A DNA stretch of 64,000 bases, from NCBI GenBank assembly GCA_041390625.1, contig JAWKPM010000007.1:128917-192916 (forward strand), read 5' to 3'. This document shows, piece by piece, positions 1 through 7,977 of the stretch (the stretch's first letter is position 1; each line of letters starts with the position of its first letter). The notes below the pieces were generated by a model. It was given only the letters and a program-made list of their open reading frames with translations. It made no database searches and was not told the DNA's origin. Made by a program: the position numbers and the translations under genes. The DNA comes from RBC038 sp041390625 (GTDB lineage: Bacteria; Chloroflexota; Dehalococcoidia; UBA2979).

Positions 1-49
1 CTTCGGCCAGATCCGAGCCGTCGGTCGTGAACAGGATTGTGCGGTACAT
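1..49 (-). CDS. Universal stress protein, UspA family (N-terminus only)
   Basis: Only the first 16 codons lie in the window. ATG is at 49 and the frame runs off the left edge, reading MYRTILFTTDGSDLAE. This is the typical first strand and loop of the UspA fold, a small cytoplasmic (often ATP-binding) stress protein. A Shine-Dalgarno GGAGG at 60-56 sits 6 nt before the ATG and fixes the start. Upstream are a possible -10 (108-103) and a DosR/DevR-like box (131-143), which suggests induction by low oxygen or redox stress, as for many usp genes. The family call rests on 16 residues plus context. Confidence 0.7.
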   Translation of the reverse strand, partial: MYRTILFTTDGSDLAE

Positions 50-102
50 GGACAGCCTCCATCCGCGACCGACCTCGATGGCCGCCGCGCCTCGATGGGG
101 CC

Positions 103-143
103 AGCGTAGGCCTCGATGGGGCTGCACGGGGGGCCGAAGGTCC
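103..143 (-). promoter_or_regulatory. uspA promoter with DosR/DevR-like box
   Basis: Read on the minus strand, 143-131 is GGACCTTCGGCCC, which matches the style of mycobacterial DosR (DevR) boxes (GGGACTTnnGNCCC). A possible -10, TACGCT, lies at 108-103. The predicted transcription start is near 96, so the box centre falls near -41, the classical position for an activator overlapping -35. No -35 hexamer is visible, which fits activator dependence. The same box could also serve the divergent gene at 294 from further upstream. Confidence 0.45.
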
Positions 144-189
144 TTTCGGGCGCGCTCGATTGTCACCTGAAGTCCGGGTCAGGGCCGCC

Positions 190-195
190 TAGGCT
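190..195 (+). promoter_or_regulatory. Candidate -10 for the gene at 294
   Basis: TAGGCT at 190-195 has the conserved T, A and final T of a -10 element. Only a weak -35 (CTGAAG, 167-172, 17-nt spacer) is visible. The element AAGTCCGGG (170-178) lies just upstream and recurs in two other gaps of this window (18291 and 63541). The region 50-293 otherwise contains no recognisable gene. Confidence 0.3.
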
Positions 196-293
196 CGAAT
201 CGTGCGGAGCGAGGCCGAGACCGCTACCGTTCGGGCGACGAATCCGCGCCGGGACGAACCATCGGCGCGCAGCACCGACGGAGGAGCGACGCC

Positions 294-602
294 ATGCCGT
301 ACATCCGGGTCTCGATCATGAAGCCGAAGGCTGGGAGCGACGTCGAAGTTCGACGAATCCTGGACGACCTGGCGGGCTACTTCGCGAACCAGCCCGGCTA
401 CCTCGGCGGGTTCCGCATCGACTCGCACGACGGCACGGGGCTGCTCGGCCGGATCACGACGTGGTCCGACGAGGCCGCGGCCGACCAGGCGGCGCAGACC
501 GATCACGTCCTCGCGATCCGCTCGCAGCTGAACCCGGTCGTGGAAGAGGGCTCGCACGAGGAGCACGCCTTCCAGGGGACCGAGATCGCGCCGGCGGGCT
601 AG
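294..602 (+). CDS. Antibiotic biosynthesis monooxygenase-like (ABM) protein
   Basis: This is a 102-residue protein, the usual size of single-domain dimeric alpha/beta-barrel (ABM/EthD-like) proteins. The N-terminus MPYIRVSIMKPKAG starts on a beta strand. It is followed by a helix rich in acidic and aromatic residues, the GYLGGF segment typical of the second strand, and 'WSDEAAADQA', the helix in which ABM proteins compare reporter strands. No cofactor site is expected. Members range from heme-degrading and quinone monooxygenases to proteins of unknown role, so the substrate cannot be named. ATG at 294 follows GGAGGAG at 280-286. It is divergent from uspA, which may mean shared stress control. 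Confidence 0.6.
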   Translation: MPYIRVSIMKPKAGSDVEVRRILDDLAGYFANQPGYLGGFRIDSHDGTGLLGRITTWSDEAAADQAAQTDHVLAIRSQLNPVVEEGSHEEHAFQGTEIAPAG

Positions 603-642
603 CGTTCGGCCTCGATGAAGCCCTCCTCGATCGGAGGCCACG

Positions 643-1554
643 GTGGTGGAGCCCGCGATCCGCTTCGAGGGGGTCACGAAGCGCTTCGACGACGTCGAGG
701 CGCTTCGGGGGCTCGACCTCAGCGTGGAGCCGGGCGAGATCTTCGGATTCCTCGGGCCCAACGGGGCGGGCAAGACCACCGCGATCCGGATCATGTTCGA
801 CCTGATCCGGCCGACATCTGGGCACGTGGCCGTGCTCGGACACGACGCGCAGAGCGCCGGCATCGAGGTGCGGCGAGCGGCGACGCACCTGCCGAGCGAT
901 GCCGCCTTCTACGAATCGATGTCGGCGAACGGGTACCTCGACCTCATCGCCTCGATCCGAGGCAACGGCGTTGATCGGGCCTGGCGCGGCCGGCTCATCG
1001 AACGCCTGGAACTCGATCCGAGCCGGCGCATCGGCACGCTGTCGCGGGGGAATCGCCAGAAGGTGGGCATCGTTGCGGCGCTGATGAGCCGCCCGGCGCT
1101 CGTTGTCCTCGATGAGCCGACCTCGGGCCTCGACCCGATCATGCAGGAGACGGTGGAGGCAATCCTGCGAGAGGTCGCGGGCGAGGGCACGACGGTGTTC
1201 TTCTCCTCGCACGTCCTGGCGGAGGTCGAGCAGCTGTGCTCGCGTGTGGCGATGCTGCGCCTGGGGCAGGTCGTGCGCGTCATTGACCTCGCGGAAGAGC
1301 GGCTCGTCGCGCCTCGACAGGTGGAAGTGACGTTCGCGGAGGCACCGGCGCGTGCCGCCCTCGAGGGGGTGGCGGGCGCGCCGCTGACGAGCCTCGATGG
1401 CGTGCGTGCGACGTTCGAGACGCGCGACGGCATCGATGCGCTGGTCAAGCGGCTCGCGGAGTTCACGCTCGTGCGCCTCGAGACGCACGAGCCCTCCCTC
1501 GAGGAGATCTTCCTCACGTATTACGGCGAAGCGGCGGCAGGAGACGCGGCGTGA
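643..1554 (+). CDS. ABC transporter ATP-binding protein (ABC-2 exporter type)
   Basis: This 303-residue ATPase powers the membrane partner encoded immediately downstream. Walker A GPNGAGKTT is at residues 38-46. The signature is the degenerate LSRGNRQKVG (around 133-142), followed by Walker B and D-loop LVVLDEPTSGLDP, then the switch His in FFSSH. The C-terminal ~85 residues form the extra domain common in DrrA/CcmA-like exporters (YhaQ/NatA group). The start is GTG 643, with GGAGG at 633-637 and 5-nt spacing. The stop overlaps the permease start (GTGA, 4 bp), so the two are translationally coupled. The exported substrate is not predictable. Confidence 0.9.
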   Translation: MVEPAIRFEGVTKRFDDVEALRGLDLSVEPGEIFGFLGPNGAGKTTAIRIMFDLIRPTSGHVAVLGHDAQSAGIEVRRAATHLPSDAAFYESMSANGYLDLIASIRGNGVDRAWRGRLIERLELDPSRRIGTLSRGNRQKVGIVAALMSRPALVVLDEPTSGLDPIMQETVEAILREVAGEGTTVFFSSHVLAEVEQLCSRVAMLRLGQVVRVIDLAEERLVAPRQVEVTFAEAPARAALEGVAGAPLTSLDGVRATFETRDGIDALVKRLAEFTLVRLETHEPSLEEIFLTYYGEAAAGDAA

Positions 1555-2447
1555 GCGGGACCTCGAGGCTGCCGCTGCTGCGCAAGGCGCTGCGCGACCT
1601 GCGGAACCCGCTCATCGCGTACGGGGGTGGGCTGGCGGCGCTCGGGATTATGTACGTCGGGCTCTTCCCGTCCTACCAGGACATGCTATCCAGCTTCGAG
1701 CTGCCGTCGGAATACTCGGCCTTCTTCGGCGACATCACGAACCTGAGTACGCTGTCGGCGTTCATCCAGATCGAGTTCTTCAGCCTGTGGCTGCCGCTGC
1801 TCCTCGCGATCTTCGCCATCGTCTCGGGTACCTCGCAGATCGCCGGTGACGAGCAGGCGGGGCGGCTGGAGGTGATCCTCTCGCAGCCCATCTCGCGGCG
1901 GCGGCTGTTCGCCGAGCGAGGCGGGGCGCTGCTGATCGGGGCGGTGCTGATCTGCCTCGCGTGCTCGCTTGGGTTCCTGGTGGCGTGGCCGCTCTTCGTG
2001 GAGAACGCCGATGTCAGCCTCGGTCGCGCACTGCTTGCGCCACTCGGCCTTGTGGGCTTCGGGTGGTTCTTCGTCGGGCTGGCGCTCTTCACCGGCGCGC
2101 TGACGGCGACGCGCGGGCAGGCGACGGCGATCATGACCGCGATCACGGTGCTGACGTACCTGGCGGACGTGCTTCGGGACCTGGTGCCGGGCCTCGGGCC
2201 GCTGCGGTTCGTGTCGCCGTTCTTCTACGGTGACACCAAGCGGATGTTCACCGACGGCGCCATCCCGTGGCACCAGGCGGCGCTGTTCCTCGGCGTGGCG
2301 ATCGTGCTGCTGGCGGCACTGCGCACCTTCGAGGCGCGGGAGATCGGGACCGAGCGCTCACCGCTGCGCTGGCGGCCGCGCCGTTCCTCGAGGGGTAGTC
2401 GGGGAGCGCGCGAGGCGTCCCGGCCGGCGGAGCAGCCTCGGGGCTAG
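1551..2447 (+). CDS. ABC-2 type permease
   Basis: This 298-residue inner-membrane partner of the preceding ATPase has about six hydrophobic segments (roughly residues 22-40, 75-97, 122-147, 160-185, 190-210, 235-255). The cytosolic motif DEQAGRLEVILSQPISRRRLF matches the 'E-x-G-T-x-E-x-L-L-x-x-P-x-S-R' coupling helix typical of ABC-2 permeases. GTG 1551 overlaps the ATPase stop by 4 bp. The C-terminus is a basic, low-complexity tail. The stop codon TAG (2445-2447) interlocks with the stop of the convergent acetyltransferase gene in the shared word CTAG, leaving no room for a dedicated terminator. Confidence 0.85.
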   Translation: MSGTSRLPLLRKALRDLRNPLIAYGGGLAALGIMYVGLFPSYQDMLSSFELPSEYSAFFGDITNLSTLSAFIQIEFFSLWLPLLLAIFAIVSGTSQIAGDEQAGRLEVILSQPISRRRLFAERGGALLIGAVLICLACSLGFLVAWPLFVENADVSLGRALLAPLGLVGFGWFFVGLALFTGALTATRGQATAIMTAITVLTYLADVLRDLVPGLGPLRFVSPFFYGDTKRMFTDGAIPWHQAALFLGVAIVLLAALRTFEAREIGTERSPLRWRPRRSSRGSRGAREASRPAEQPRG

Positions 2448-2923
2448 CGAGTCACCTCGAGCGGCAGGTCCATCCATCGATGCTCGATGCCGGCGTCGAG
2501 GAAGACGTCGCCACGCGCGGTGTAGCCGAGTCGCTCGTAGAACGGGATCGCGTGCAGCTGCGCGGCGAGGGTGATGCCCCGATAGCCGCGGGCGCGCGCC
2601 TCGTCCTGCAGCGCCTCCATCACGAGACGGCCGACGCCACCTCGGCGCTCCGAGGCGAGCACGGCGACGCGGCCGATGTGGGCGTGACCGGCCTCGTCAC
2701 GCTCGAGCAAGAGACGGCCGGTGCCGACCGGGTGGCCGTCGCGCCTCGCCAGGACGTGTAGGGCGGTGACGTTCGAGGTGGGTTCGGCGTCGTGCTCGTC
2801 GATCTCGAGGTCCTCGGGAACGCGCTGCTCCTCGATGAAGACGGTGCGGCGGACGGTGAGGGCGTCGTTCATCTGATCGACGGTGCGAACGACCTCGATG
2901 GTGGCGGTCGTCACCTCGGTCAT
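2444..2923 (-). CDS. GNAT family N-acetyltransferase
   Basis: This 159-residue acetyl-CoA-dependent N-acetyltransferase shows a central HIGRVAVLASERRGGVGRLVM segment with the R-x-x-G-x-G/A motif A that holds the CoA pyrophosphate. The C-terminal 'HAIPFYERLGY' is motif B of the ElaA/YjcF-like subgroup, where 'FIEEQRVPEDLEID' in the N-terminal third is also typical. The substrate is unknown. ATG at 2923 overlaps the stop of the upstream lipoprotein gene by 4 bp (ATGA), so it is the last cistron of a four-gene cassette. Its stop interlocks with the convergent ABC permease gene. Confidence 0.85.
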   Translation of the reverse strand: MTEVTTATIEVVRTVDQMNDALTVRRTVFIEEQRVPEDLEIDEHDAEPTSNVTALHVLARRDGHPVGTGRLLLERDEAGHAHIGRVAVLASERRGGVGRLVMEALQDEARARGYRGITLAAQLHAIPFYERLGYTARGDVFLDAGIEHRWMDLPLEVTR

Positions 2924-3876
2924 GGTGCGGGCCGCAGGGCCTCGGGGGTGACCGGGCGCAGCACCCACCTCGCAGGGTCGAGGTCGTCGGTGAGCATCAA
3001 CGGCGCGGCGTTGTTGCAGCCGAGCCAGAGCTGGACGAGGTTGCCGTCGCCATCGAGGAAGAACGCTCGCCCGAGGCCGGCGGAGTCGGCGAACACGAGC
3101 GTCCACGTGCCGCGCGGGTAGAGGTCGGAATTGGACTCGCTGGACTCGAAGACGGCGTAGAGCCGGAGCTCCTCGGGGCCGAGCAGACCGGTGAAGGCGA
3201 GCTCGACGTTGACCGGCAGGTCCTCGGTGGTGGTGTGGCCGATCTCGCAGGTGGCGACGGGGAACACCTCGATGGAGGTGCCATCCTCGACGCCGGTGGG
3301 GCAGACGGGCGGGCCACCGGCGCCACCGGGGTTCGTGGCGCAGGAGGTCTCGAAGGTGACGGCGGCGGCCTCGATGGCGTCGAGGTCGGAGGCGAGCACG
3401 AGGTCGACGAATGCATCGATGGCGGGGATGCCGGTGGTGACGCCCGTGGGCTGCATCGGGCCGATCACCTGCGCCTCGTTGAGGACGGGCAGCGAGAGCA
3501 GCGGAAGGTCCACGTCCATCCACTCGGTGTCGTAGAAGACCCAGCCGGCCTCGGGGATGGCGAGCCACTCGCCATCGACATCGCGGCCGGCGATCTGGAC
3601 CTCGTCACCGGTCTGGAGCATGCCGACCACGGGCCAGCGGAGGTCGGGGCCCGAGCGGACGTTGAGGTCGTTCGTGGTGATGCTGGCGGCCGCCACGGGC
3701 GGTGCGAGCTGGGGCGTCGCGGTGGGGGTAGCGCTGGCCTCGACGGTGGCCGTCGGGCTCGAGGTATCGGTCGGCGTCGGGGTGGGCGTGGCCTCGTCGT
3801 CGCCGCCACAGGCGAGGGTGGCGAGGGCGAGCAGCATCGCGACGCCGAGGAGGAACCGAACTCGGATGCGGGTCAG
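2920..3876 (-). CDS. SH3-domain lipoprotein
   Basis: This is a secreted, lipid-anchored protein of about 318 residues with no assignable enzymatic role. If translation begins at CTG 3876, the N-terminus is a complete lipoprotein signal: basic TRIRVR, hydrophobic core, lipobox LATLA-C with Cys23. A Thr/Pro-rich linker follows, then a bacterial SH3-type domain (LNVRSGPDLRWPVVG to GWVFYD), then a domain of unknown function with four Cys. The only in-frame ATG (3837) would leave nine residues before Cys and remove the basic region, so it is unlikely. CTG overlaps the upstream stop as CTGA, matching the ATGA/GTGA junctions of the rest of the cassette. The start is inference. Confidence 0.65.
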   Translation of the reverse strand: MTRIRVRFLLGVAMLLALATLACGGDDEATPTPTPTDTSSPTATVEASATPTATPQLAPPVAAASITTNDLNVRSGPDLRWPVVGMLQTGDEVQIAGRDVDGEWLAIPEAGWVFYDTEWMDVDLPLLSLPVLNEAQVIGPMQPTGVTTGIPAIDAFVDLVLASDLDAIEAAAVTFETSCATNPGGAGGPPVCPTGVEDGTSIEVFPVATCEIGHTTTEDLPVNVELAFTGLLGPEELRLYAVFESSESNSDLYPRGTWTLVFADSAGLGRAFFLDGDGNLVQLWLGCNNAAPLMLTDDLDPARWVLRPVTPEALRPAP

Positions 3877-4862
3877 AGGACGCCGAGCCGTTCGAGCAGC
3901 TCGCGCGCGAAGACCTGGTGCAGCTCGAGACGCCTCGACTCCGCCTGGTCGCGCTGCCCCATCTCCACGAGGATCGGCGTCGCGCTCGGGACGTAGGCGC
4001 CGAGGCTGAGCGACGAGCCTCGACGGAAGCCACCGGCCTCGAGCTCCTCGAACACCGGCGCGCGGCCGAACTCGACGGGGTCGCGGCGGCTGATGCGGTC
4101 GCGGAGCGTGAACTGCTCGCGATCGGTGATGCGCGCGTTCACGGCGGCGACGGCAAAACCCACGGTCTCGAGCGGGAGCGGACCGGCCCCCTTCGTCACG
4201 GTCTGGCCGAGGAAAGCCGTGCCGTCCTGAGAGCCGTCGGCGGCGCGCTCGAGGAAGAAGCCCCACGACTCGTGCATGTCGATCACCACATCGACCTCGA
4301 ACTCGCGCGCGACCTCGACGATGGCATTCGCCATGCGACCCATCGGCAGCTCATGGTCGGGGCGGCCGGGATAGAGGCGGTTGAGGTCGCCGAGCTCGGG
4401 CAGCGTGCGCTGGAACTCGTAGGTGGCGATGCGATTGGCACGAGGCGCCACGAGGAGGCTGCCGGCCTCGGGCTCCCAGGAGGTCACGCCCTCGGCGGCG
4501 AGCCAGCCACCGGGCTCGTTGCCGTGCACACCACCGAGGATCAGCACGCGCGGGCCCGGGGCACCGGAGTGCGACACCACCAGCGGCGTCTCCCACTCAG
4601 TGCCGGTGAGCAGCGTGCGCTCGGAGCGACCGGCAGCGAGCGCAGGCTTCGGGGTGGGCTCGGGGGTCGGGGTCGAGGGCGGAGGCGCCTCGGGTGTCGA
4701 GGTGGTTGCGGCCTCGATGGTGGCGGGCAGGGCAGCTTCGGGTGCGGTGTCGTCGCCGCACCCGATGAGGGCGGCGCCGGCGAGGCCAAGCGCGCCGCCG
4801 CCGAGCAGGCGAAGCGCAGCACGGCGCGAGAGCAAGCGGTGACGTGCCTCGAGCGCGGTCAC
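3873..4862 (-). CDS. Tat-exported lipoprotein, M14-type (AstE/aspartoacylase-like) zinc hydrolase
   Basis: This 329-residue protein has a twin-arginine signal (SRRAALRLLGGGALGLAGAA) ending in the lipobox LIGC (Cys35), so it should be exported folded and lipid-anchored. After a Pro/Thr linker comes a carboxypeptidase-like domain. Its zinc ligands are HGNE (His113, Glu116) and MHES (His197), it has the family motif NRLYPG, and a late ILVEMG Glu is the likely general base. Succinylglutamate desuccinylases and M14 carboxypeptidases share this arrangement, so it probably cleaves an amide or peptide bond outside the membrane. GTG 4862 overlaps the DUF72 stop (GTGA) and its own stop overlaps the next gene (CTGA). 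Confidence 0.75.
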   Translation of the reverse strand: MTALEARHRLLSRRAALRLLGGGALGLAGAALIGCGDDTAPEAALPATIEAATTSTPEAPPPSTPTPEPTPKPALAAGRSERTLLTGTEWETPLVVSHSGAPGPRVLILGGVHGNEPGGWLAAEGVTSWEPEAGSLLVAPRANRIATYEFQRTLPELGDLNRLYPGRPDHELPMGRMANAIVEVAREFEVDVVIDMHESWGFFLERAADGSQDGTAFLGQTVTKGAGPLPLETVGFAVAAVNARITDREQFTLRDRISRRDPVEFGRAPVFEELEAGGFRRGSSLSLGAYVPSATPILVEMGQRDQAESRRLELHQVFARELLERLGVL

Positions 4863-5860
4863 AGCAGCCTCGGCTGAGGGCTGGCCGGCTCCTCGGTGGC
4901 GGCCTCGGGCGTCGAGGCCGATGTGTCCTCGGGGGTCCAGGGGGCGATCTCCATGCCGGCGGCCTCGAGACGTGCTTCGAGGAGGCGGGAGTTCACGGGA
5001 CCCTGGTCGAAGTTGTTGGTGTTCATGATGAGGTGCACCTCGGCCGTCTCGCCGGCCAGTCGCTCGATCTTCGGCACCCACTCGTCGAGCTCGGTCGCTC
5101 CATAGTAGTAGTCGAAGCGATCGGAGGAGGCGTTGGTGCGGGCCTCCCAGGTCTCTGTGTTACGCCCGTGGAAGCGGACGAATGAGAGCTCGGGCGTGGT
5201 CGCGGCGGCGACGGGCGGCACCGAGGAGTGGAAGCCCTGCGGCTCATCGACGCAGATGTAGGTGAAGCCGAGGTCACCGAGGAGCGCGAGCGTCGCCTCC
5301 TGGTGCTCTGCGTCCAGCCAGAGGTCCGAGCGGAACTCGACGGCGGCGCGGAAGGGGCCGAGTCGGTCGCGAATCTCCTCGAAGTAGGTGAAGGTATCGC
5401 GGCCGGGGAAGACCCACTTCGGGAACTGAAAGACGACTACACCCATGCGCCCGGCATCGATGAGGGGCATCAGCGCATCGATGAACGTCGACCAGCAGAG
5501 GTCCACGATCTCGGGCGGCGCCTCATCGCGGTAGAACTGGCGCTTCGAGGAGAGGCGCTCGGGCAGCTCGGCCTGGATCGCCTTCGGGAGCCGCTGCACG
5601 GGCGTCGGATGCTGGGTGAAGAGCGAGTACGCCTTCACGTTGAAGGTGAAGCCCGGCGGCGTGCGATCGACCCAGGCGCGGGTGAGCTGCTCGGTGGGCA
5701 GGCCGTAGTAGGTGGTGTCGGCCTCGACGAGTGGAAACTGCGAGGCGTAGTAACGGAGTCGTGCCTCGGGCGTCTTCGCCGCGGGCGGATAGAAGGTGCC
5801 GCTCTCGATGAGCGGCTTATCGGTCCACGAGGCCGTGCCCAGCTTGATCACGCCCGCCAC
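4859..5860 (-). CDS. DUF72 (YecE-like) protein
   Basis: This 333-residue TIM-barrel protein belongs to the DUF72/YecE family, whose biochemical role is not established. Hallmarks visible here are KLGTASWTD at the N-terminus, the Tyr-rich YYASQFPLVEADTTYY, WRT-like 'FVRFHGRN', and NTNNFDQGPVNSRLL near the C-terminus. It has an unusual Ser/Thr/Glu/Pro tail of about 30 residues after the barrel. GTG 5860 is the longest start; GTG 5851 (before IKLGTASW) would match the usual family start better, and neither has a clear ribosome site. It is the first gene of the 4-bp-overlap cassette that ends with the acetyltransferase at 2444. Confidence 0.85.
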   Translation of the reverse strand: MAGVIKLGTASWTDKPLIESGTFYPPAAKTPEARLRYYASQFPLVEADTTYYGLPTEQLTRAWVDRTPPGFTFNVKAYSLFTQHPTPVQRLPKAIQAELPERLSSKRQFYRDEAPPEIVDLCWSTFIDALMPLIDAGRMGVVVFQFPKWVFPGRDTFTYFEEIRDRLGPFRAAVEFRSDLWLDAEHQEATLALLGDLGFTYICVDEPQGFHSSVPPVAAATTPELSFVRFHGRNTETWEARTNASSDRFDYYYGATELDEWVPKIERLAGETAEVHLIMNTNNFDQGPVNSRLLEARLEAAGMEIAPWTPEDTSASTPEAATEEPASPQPRLL

Positions 5861-5939
5861 GAGGGGAGGTTACCACCCTCGATGGGGCTCATCGTTCCTC
5901 GATGGGCGCCACCGCGACGGGTCGAGGTGGTACGGCGCG

Positions 5940-6605
5940 CTAGTAGGTGGAGACGTCCATCTGCGGCAGCTCGCCGGTGACGGTGAAGACGACGCGCTCA
6001 GCGATGTTCGTCGCGCGGTCCGCGATGCGCTCGAAGTTGTGCGCCACCCAGAGCAGGTGGGTGCACGGCTCGACCGTCGAGGGGTCCTTGATCATGATCG
6101 CGACCAGGTCGTTGTAGACGATGTCCTGGATCTCATCGACGGCGTCGTCGCGGCGACCGACCTCGTAGGCGGCCTCAATGTTCCGGTCTATGAACGCGTC
6201 GAGCGAGGAGCGCAGCATCTCGCGCGAGATCTGCGCCATGCGCGGGATATCGACCAGCGGCTTCACCACCGGCTCGTCGGCCATCATCACGACGATCGAC
6301 GCCACGCCTTCGGCGTGATCGCCCATTCGCTCGAGGTCGCCCGCGATCGCGAGGACCGAGACGATGACGCGCAGGTCGCCGGCCATCGGCGCCTGCTGGG
6401 CGAGCAGGTGGAGGCACGTGTTGTCGAGGTCGAAGCGGGCGCGATTGACCTCGGCGTCGTCGCGCACGACGGCCTCGGCGAGGGAGACGTCGCGATCGAT
6501 GAGCGCCTGCATGGCGCGCTCGATCTGCCGGTCCACCATCGAGCCGAGCGCGAGCACACCATCCTGGATGTCGGTGAGCTGGCGGTGGAAGTTCTCTCGC
6601 GGCAC
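5940..6605 (-). CDS. phoU: Phosphate transport regulator PhoU
   Basis: This 221-residue all-helical protein is made of two PhoU repeats. PRENFHRQLTDIQDGVLALGSMV opens the first. Each repeat carries the metal-binding E/DxxxD pattern (ERMGDHAEG in the first, ERIADRATNIAE in the second). PhoU restrains the PhoR kinase and Pst transport when phosphate is plentiful. The start is taken as GTG 6605 because family members begin at REnFHrqL; an ATG 45 nt further upstream has no matching sequence. The PhoR/PhoB-type pair lies just upstream on the same strand (127-nt gap), but no pst genes are in the window. Confidence 0.92.
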   Translation of the reverse strand: MPRENFHRQLTDIQDGVLALGSMVDRQIERAMQALIDRDVSLAEAVVRDDAEVNRARFDLDNTCLHLLAQQAPMAGDLRVIVSVLAIAGDLERMGDHAEGVASIVVMMADEPVVKPLVDIPRMAQISREMLRSSLDAFIDRNIEAAYEVGRRDDAVDEIQDIVYNDLVAIMIKDPSTVEPCTHLLWVAHNFERIADRATNIAERVVFTVTGELPQMDVSTY

Positions 6606-6732
6606 GGGTCCGCCCTCGTCCCTGGCGTGCAGGCCTGCGCTACGGATCACCGGCTGGGACCGGCGAATATGCTCACTATCCTACGTGTCATGACCAGATT
6701 CGCGTAGGGGGAAGCCCCGATCACGGCCCGCG

Positions 6733-7977
6733 CTAACCCTCGGTTCCGCCTGCGCGAGGCAGGGTGAAGCGCGCGACGGCGCCGCGCTCGGCCGGTTCGA
6801 ACCAGATGCGGCCGCCCAACTGCTCCACGGTGTGCCTCGCGATCGAGAGGCCGAGGCCGCTGCCGCTCGTCGATGGGTCGGGCGCGCGGGCCGGATCGCC
6901 GGTGAAGAAGCGCTCGAAGGCGCGCTCCCGCTCGGAGGGGAGCAGGCCGGGCCCCTCGTCCGCGACCTCGATACAGACGTGCGCGGGCTCGGCGGGCAGC
7001 GCGAACGCGCGCAGCCGGATCGTGCCGCGCGGGGGGCTGTAGCGGAGCGCGTTGTCGAGGAGGTTCGACAGCACCTCGAGGACGCGCGCGCGGTCGACGA
7101 GGACGGGCGCAGGGTCCTCGATGCGGGTCTCGACGCGGACCTCGCGACGCTCGAGCAGCGGGGCGAACGCGGAGGTGGCCTCGGCGAAGAGGTCGGCCGG
7201 AGCGAGCGGCTCCTGGACGAACGAGACAGCGCCCGACTCGAGCCTCGAGAGCTGCAACAGACGCTCGACCATCGAGGTCAGGCGGTCGATGCCCTCGAGC
7301 AGCTGGTCGAGGAAGCGCTCGCGGCGTGCCTCGTCCTCGACGCCGTCGCGCAGCGTCTCAGCGAGTGCGCGGGCGGCGGTGAGCGGCGTGCGCAGCTCGT
7401 GGGAGACGTTGGCGATGAGGTCGACGCGGGCGCGCTCCGCCCTCGCGAGGGCGGAGCGATCCTCGATGACGAGCGCGCGGCGGGCGGTGCCGACCGCGAT
7501 GTCGGCGGCCGATACCCAGAGGCGGCGGCCGCCCGTGATCTCGACGAGGGCGGGACGCGCGCCGGCGGTGCGAGCGGCCTCGACGAGAACGGCCTCGCGC
7601 GTGGCACGGATCAGCGAACTGCCCTCGAACTCCGCCGGCGGGCGGTCGAGGATGCGCGCCGCGGCCGGGTTCGCGAGCACGACGTCGCCCTGGGCGTCGA
7701 GCAGCAGAACGCCCTCGGCAAGCGAGGCCAGCAGCAGCGCGACGGCCTCGATGGCGGAACCGGCCTCGGTGGGGGCCGGCGGGCGCGGCGGTGCCGAGGT
7801 CGCGGCGAGGGCGAGCGGGAGCTCGGCTGGACCTCGGGCGGCAAGCGCGAGCAAGCCGAGCGTCGAGGCGGTGACGACGATGGCGCCGGTGACCGCGCCG
7901 GGCGTCCATGAGGCGAGGGCCGATGAGAGCGTGGCGAGCGCCGCGAGCGCGGCGACGGCGGCGAGACGTCCGATCAT
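6733..7977 (-). CDS. phoR: Sensor histidine kinase, PhoR-type
   Basis: This 414-residue membrane sensor kinase has two hydrophobic segments (about 4-25 and 28-48) that make a short hairpin without a large periplasmic domain. A PAS-like domain follows (about 80-170, 'EGVLLLDAQGDVVLANPAAARIL'), then a dimerisation helix with phospho-acceptor His193 in NVSHELRTPL. The ATPase domain has the N box (Asn309), G1 DEGPG (340-344) and G2 GSGLGLS (372-378). The architecture and the flanking phoU argue for phosphate sensing through PhoR. ATG 7977 shares its A with the regulator's TGA stop (TGATG), so the two are translationally coupled. Confidence 0.88.
   Translation of the reverse strand: MIGRLAAVAALAALATLSSALASWTPGAVTGAIVVTASTLGLLALAARGPAELPLALAATSAPPRPPAPTEAGSAIEAVALLLASLAEGVLLLDAQGDVVLANPAAARILDRPPAEFEGSSLIRATREAVLVEAARTAGARPALVEITGGRRLWVSAADIAVGTARRALVIEDRSALARAERARVDLIANVSHELRTPLTAARALAETLRDGVEDEARRERFLDQLLEGIDRLTSMVERLLQLSRLESGAVSFVQEPLAPADLFAEATSAFAPLLERREVRVETRIEDPAPVLVDRARVLEVLSNLLDNALRYSPPRGTIRLRAFALPAEPAHVCIEVADEGPGLLPSERERAFERFFTGDPARAPDPSTSGSGLGLSIARHTVEQLGGRIWFEPAERGAVARFTLPRAGGTEG

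Noticed and set aside
3835..3837. ATG 3837 as start of the SH3 lipoprotein
   Set aside because: It would leave nine residues before the lipobox Cys and no basic region. CTG 3876 gives a normal signal and fits the overlap pattern of the operon.
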